Assembly (NCBI GenBank): GCA_034409055.1
Contig: DAOUMU010000554.1
Span: forward strand, 1 to 16,541
Reading direction: 5' to 3'
DNA: 16,541 nt
From: DAOUMU01 sp034409055
GTDB lineage: Bacteria; Chloroflexota; Anaerolineae; 4572-78; J111
The notes below the pieces were generated by a model. It was not told the DNA's origin, searched no databases, and saw only the letters and a list, made by a program, of their open reading frames with translations. Position 1 is the stretch's first letter. Each line of letters opens with the position of its first letter. Shown one piece after another: positions 13,839-16,541 of this stretch. The position numbers and the translations under genes were made by a program.

Positions 13839-15239
13839 CTAAGTCTTATTTTTCATCATATTCGCAATTTCTGCTGCAATATCAGTTAATTCTTCATCAA
13901 CATAGCGACCACTCTCACGCCAGACGGGTTTTTCACCTCTAGGTCGAACATTCATCCTTTCTAACCAGCGGACTTCCTTCCAAACACATGATTTGGCGAT
14001 CACTGGAAATATTATTATATCTTCCTTGTTATGTCGTTCCAATAGTTCTGGAATTTCTTTCTTTTGGATAAATTCTGAAGTTAGAAAGTTTGCGGTAATA
14101 AGCAAAATGGCAACACTAGCTCGATCAATTACCTGATTAATTTCTGCTTCGAGATCAGCCCCTGCTCTAATCCGATCATCACTCCAAAGCTCAATTAGAT
14201 TAGCAGCTTCTAAAACTCCGAGATGAGATAATAACTCATTTTTTTCTTTTTCGTCTTTGTGACTGTAGCATACAAAAACCGTTGGACGTACGGCCAGTCT
14301 GTCATCAATTTTGACAGTTGGAGTACTAGAGATACTGGTTTCTGTAAATAGATTTGAGGTGATTGTATCACTAGGGGAATGGGGCAAAATTTGAATATTA
14401 TCTTTGAGTGGGAGAAAAAACATATTAAAAGGTTGCACGACAGTTTGTGCTGCCAGTAACTCCTTCAACCCGACTTCAAATCTATTTGAATGAGCATCAA
14501 ACCATCCGTGTACAGATCCAGCATTACTTTCAAAAAAGGAATCGCCCCTTGACTCGTGAGGAATAAACCGCCAATAGCATTTTTCAAATTTAAAGTAAGG
14601 GCATTCCTCATAAGTTTTTAATTCGAGAAAACCGAACAAAACTTGAAACTCATCTAGTAAGGGCAAGTGCTTTGGACGGTAATGAAATGTCCAACCTTTA
14701 TCCCTATCTCCCGTAATCCAGGAAAGGACAAATTGAAAGGTTTCGCCCTCAATTTCCTTCATTAACTCAGATTTTGGCGCAATATGACCATCACCATAAC
14801 TACTACTGAATGGACGACGTTTTTTATTCTCAGCTGGTTTTCCAAAAAAGTATCCCCAACCTTCTGGTTGCGCCAGTAAAAAGCCACATGCATTAAGATG
14901 GCGTTCTGCCTTTTCGATCTTGTTAAACGCCTCAGCAAAAGCCTCACCAAATTCCTTTAAATTAAAGTTATGTTCGACCCAATGGCTGTAACATTCTTTG
15001 GTCGTAACAAAAGCACATCTATTTCTTTCAAACCCCAAATAGCTCAGAAAATCGGTTGTTTGGAGACCGGCAGTCGAGTAAGAGTGTGGAGCCGCGTGTA
15101 AACTATATGCAATATCATTTTTACCCCACATTTGTTTTACGAGTGTGAATTGAACGCTTCTACCAGAAGCCGATCCGATAACTTCAGTTTTCAACGCTGA
15201 ATGTTTGTCACGACGTCTCAATTTTCCTCTACCTACCAT
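13839..15239 (-). CDS. TIR-domain protein with novel N-terminal region, candidate defence effector
   Basis: The protein has 466 residues. The C-terminal TIR domain (about 319-460) starts with PTVFVCYSHKDEKE, continues with LIELWSDDRIRAGADLEAEI and VAILLITANFLTSEFI, and has KKEIPELL, where E395 is the likely catalytic Glu of a TIR NADase. Residues 1-310 match no family I know. This part is rich in aromatic residues and cysteines (for example FLSYLGFERNRCAFVTTKEC and LAQPEGWGYFFG), with no membrane segment, and may be the sensor. In bacterial TIR proteins of this layout, infection sensing triggers NAD+ depletion or a nucleotide signal. The start is uncertain: no Shine-Dalgarno precedes the ATG at 15239, and M37 (MWGKND) is an alternative. 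It is AT-richer than the operon and bounded by attC-like sequences, so it is probably a mobile cassette. Confidence 0.8.
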   Translation of the reverse strand: MVGRGKLRRRDKHSALKTEVIGSASGRSVQFTLVKQMWGKNDIAYSLHAAPHSYSTAGLQTTDFLSYLGFERNRCAFVTTKECYSHWVEHNFNLKEFGEAFAEAFNKIEKAERHLNACGFLLAQPEGWGYFFGKPAENKKRRPFSSSYGDGHIAPKSELMKEIEGETFQFVLSWITGDRDKGWTFHYRPKHLPLLDEFQVLFGFLELKTYEECPYFKFEKCYWRFIPHESRGDSFFESNAGSVHGWFDAHSNRFEVGLKELLAAQTVVQPFNMFFLPLKDNIQILPHSPSDTITSNLFTETSISSTPTVKIDDRLAVRPTVFVCYSHKDEKEKNELLSHLGVLEAANLIELWSDDRIRAGADLEAEINQVIDRASVAILLITANFLTSEFIQKKEIPELLERHNKEDIIIFPVIAKSCVWKEVRWLERMNVRPRGEKPVWRESGRYVDEELTDIAAEIANMMKNKT

Positions 15240-15328
15240 TTAAATTTACTGACTCTAACAACTATCTACCGCATCTGGTGAAAATAATGTACTTGATCTT
15301 TTACCATGCTTTGCTTTTTACGGAGTCA

Positions 15329-15449
15329 ATCTAACGCCTGGCCGTAACCTGCCCGAAAGACACCACGCAGCTAAAACCGACTGGCCCACGCAAGACGATT
15401 CTCATTTAAAACCGCCGCTGTTGGGGTCAGGTTGACAGCTTTGTTAGGT
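15329..15449 (-). other. attC: Integron attC-like recombination site
   Basis: Read on the minus strand the site runs R'' ACCTAAC (15449-15443), L'' GTCAACCTG (15436-15428), a ~76-nt centre, L' CAGGTTAC (15351-15344) and R' GTTAGAT (15335-15329). R'' and R' fit RYYYAAC and GTTRRRY. L'' pairs with L' except for one extra C, the polarity mark of known attC sites (compare GTTCAAGCCG against CGGCTTAAC in the aadA cassette). Total length is 121 nt, within the normal attC range. It begins 33 bp after the stop of the nuclease-like gene, which would therefore be its cassette ORF. Confidence 0.75.
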
Positions 15450-15482
15450 GCGGTGCATTTGTACGGCCTTGATTGAAACACA

Positions 15483-16358
15483 TTACCATGGATCAGGATC
15501 AGAAGCCCACTTCAAAAATTTCTCAACTCCTGAAGCAGTAACAATAGGAATTGTTCGAATGTACTCTGATTCCATAAGAGGCCCGATTCTTTGAGGGCGG
15601 TCAACCGGCGAAAATGAATGCTTTAATCCAGGCGAAACATGATATTGATAAAAAATCCACTGTTTCTTGTCAAAATTTCCTTTTGAAAGATCAATATTGC
15701 CATTCTCTATATCAGCGGAACCAAGGTCTACGTCAGAAGCCCAAAGTTGTGCTGTCGTGAATATGACTGGTAAAAAATATGCATCTGTTGCATTACCCAA
15801 AATCTGCACATTTTTTGATAGAAACTCTATCATACCATTGAGACCACGACAGACCTGTGTTAGAGCTTCCTTGATTACTCCACGTCCTGGCCCACCAGGA
15901 TCGCCTTTTTCATCTGATTTAATCTCCAAAGCGATTTGATAGGTGTCTCTCGAAACTGATTCCCAATTCTCAGCAAAGGCATATATAGTTCTATCTTCAC
16001 TTAGATGAGCATGCTCAATGAAGAAAGGGAGTCTAGAACGATTGCGTACAACAATAGGCGCACGAGCAAAACACCAGTTGGATAGCGAGGGATTAGCCCT
16101 TTTGCACTCTGCTAACAGATAGAATGCAAATGCAAGGCGGTTACCTCTATGTCTTAATATAAAATCAATATGAGTTCCCTCTCCTTGAACTTGAACAGGA
16201 AATTCGGCAGCTTCAAAGACCCATTCCGAACTATTGCTATTGCAGAGAGTAGAAGCAAGTTCTAATACGCTATATTGAAATCCATAACCATGTCGGTTAA
16301 GGGTTTTTTCAAATGCCTTTTCTAATTTTTGTTCGTATGTTTCATCTGCGATTGTCAA
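15483..16358 (-). CDS. PD-(D/E)XK nuclease-like cassette protein
   Basis: The 291-residue soluble protein has no membrane segment. The region THIDFILRH (D65) followed by LLAECKRANP (E84-C85-K86) fits the D...ExK core of PD-(D/E)XK nucleases. Acidic residues on the helix before it and Q168 in ALTQVCRGLNG after it fit the fold's flanking positions. I do not recognise a named family. It could be a restriction-type or DNA-repair nuclease, or an inactive fold member. The start is TTG at 16358: no ATG precedes the conserved region, and AAGGAT lies about 9 bases upstream. It is followed by the attC-like site and preceded by a GTTAGGT boundary, so it looks like an integron cassette gene. It is AT-rich compared with the operon to the left. 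Confidence 0.65.
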   Translation of the reverse strand: MTIADETYEQKLEKAFEKTLNRHGYGFQYSVLELASTLCNSNSSEWVFEAAEFPVQVQGEGTHIDFILRHRGNRLAFAFYLLAECKRANPSLSNWCFARAPIVVRNRSRLPFFIEHAHLSEDRTIYAFAENWESVSRDTYQIALEIKSDEKGDPGGPGRGVIKEALTQVCRGLNGMIEFLSKNVQILGNATDAYFLPVIFTTAQLWASDVDLGSADIENGNIDLSKGNFDKKQWIFYQYHVSPGLKHSFSPVDRPQRIGPLMESEYIRTIPIVTASGVEKFLKWASDPDPW

Positions 16359-16409
16359 AATCCTTTATCCTTATTTTTAGTCTCTGTAGCAATGACCATT
16401 TAATCTATG

Positions 16410-16535
16410 CACCTAACGAATTAGAGATTGATGTGGCGCGGCTCAAACAAAGAGAGCCAGAGAAAAGTCGAGGGGGAAAAACAACGGGTCGTGGTTGGAC
16501 TGAGGCGGAGCCGCCACATCATCTTTGCCGAAGGC
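16410..16535. other. Possible degenerate attC / cassette boundary
   Basis: CACCTAAC (16410-16417) is a GTTRRRY-type box on the minus strand, 51 bp before the start of the nuclease-like gene. GTTAGGTGC here (minus strand) equals 15443-15451 on the plus strand, giving the gene a matched 9-bp inverted boundary. Inside, an imperfect stem pairs GATGTGGCGCGGCTC (16429-16443) with GAGCCGCCACATC (16508-16520). The second R box would fall at 16529-16535, but reads GCCTTCG rather than RYYYAAC, and the unpaired base suggests the opposite polarity. It may be a decayed attC or simply a hairpin repeat beside a real boundary. Confidence 0.4.
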
Positions 16536-16541
16536 TAAGCC

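Overview
The window looks like a bacterial chromosome segment, most likely Chloroflexota (Anaerolineae-like). This is inferred from gene style and repeat content: receiver proteins with a DGWEVY motif, a MoxR/DUF58/von Willebrand A (VWA) cluster headed by a membrane-anchored MA-type peptidase, and intergenic heptamer repeats. No rRNA or marker gene proves it. Almost everything lies on the minus strand.

Layout from left to right. Positions 1-603 are mostly repeat-rich DNA, with one open frame running off the left edge and a nested inverted repeat. A tRNA-Arg(UCU) with its own promoter and terminator follows (604-715). Two tandem receiver-only response regulators occupy 736-1517. The largest block (1770-12038, minus) is a seven-gene set transcribed from an extended -10 promoter near 12092. 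In order of transcription it encodes an exported HExxH peptidase, a 510-residue membrane protein, a DUF2905 protein, a DUF58 protein, a BatA-like VWA membrane protein, a larger protein with two VWA domains, and a MoxR AAA+ ATPase. Several pairs overlap by 4-13 bp, so they are probably translationally coupled. By analogy with MoxR/Bat ('aerotolerance') clusters, the ATPase probably works as a chaperone or insertase on the VWA proteins at the membrane; their target is unknown.

From 12.1 kb rightward the DNA is accessory. It holds a remnant of an SH3b-domain protein, a two-gene TumE/DUF6516-type toxin-antitoxin module, a repeat region with a probable group II intron domain I fragment, and then two AT-richer minus-strand genes. 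One is a 466-residue protein with an unrecognised ~310-residue N-terminal region and a C-terminal TIR domain. The other is a 291-residue protein with a PD-(D/E)XK-like nuclease motif.

The most interesting signal is that these last two genes look like integron gene cassettes without an integrase in view. A complete attC-like site lies between them (15329-15449), with R and L boxes and the single unpaired L'' base typical of attC. Each gene is also flanked by its own matched inverted boundary sequence (9 bp around the nuclease-like gene, 11 bp around the TIR gene), as expected if each cassette's R'' box pairs with its own 5' end. The cargo looks like anti-phage defence. A second theme is repeats entering genes: a 21-bp-period element encoding GVEASAG sits in frame in two operon genes, and short tandem repeats lie inside or directly against three start regions.
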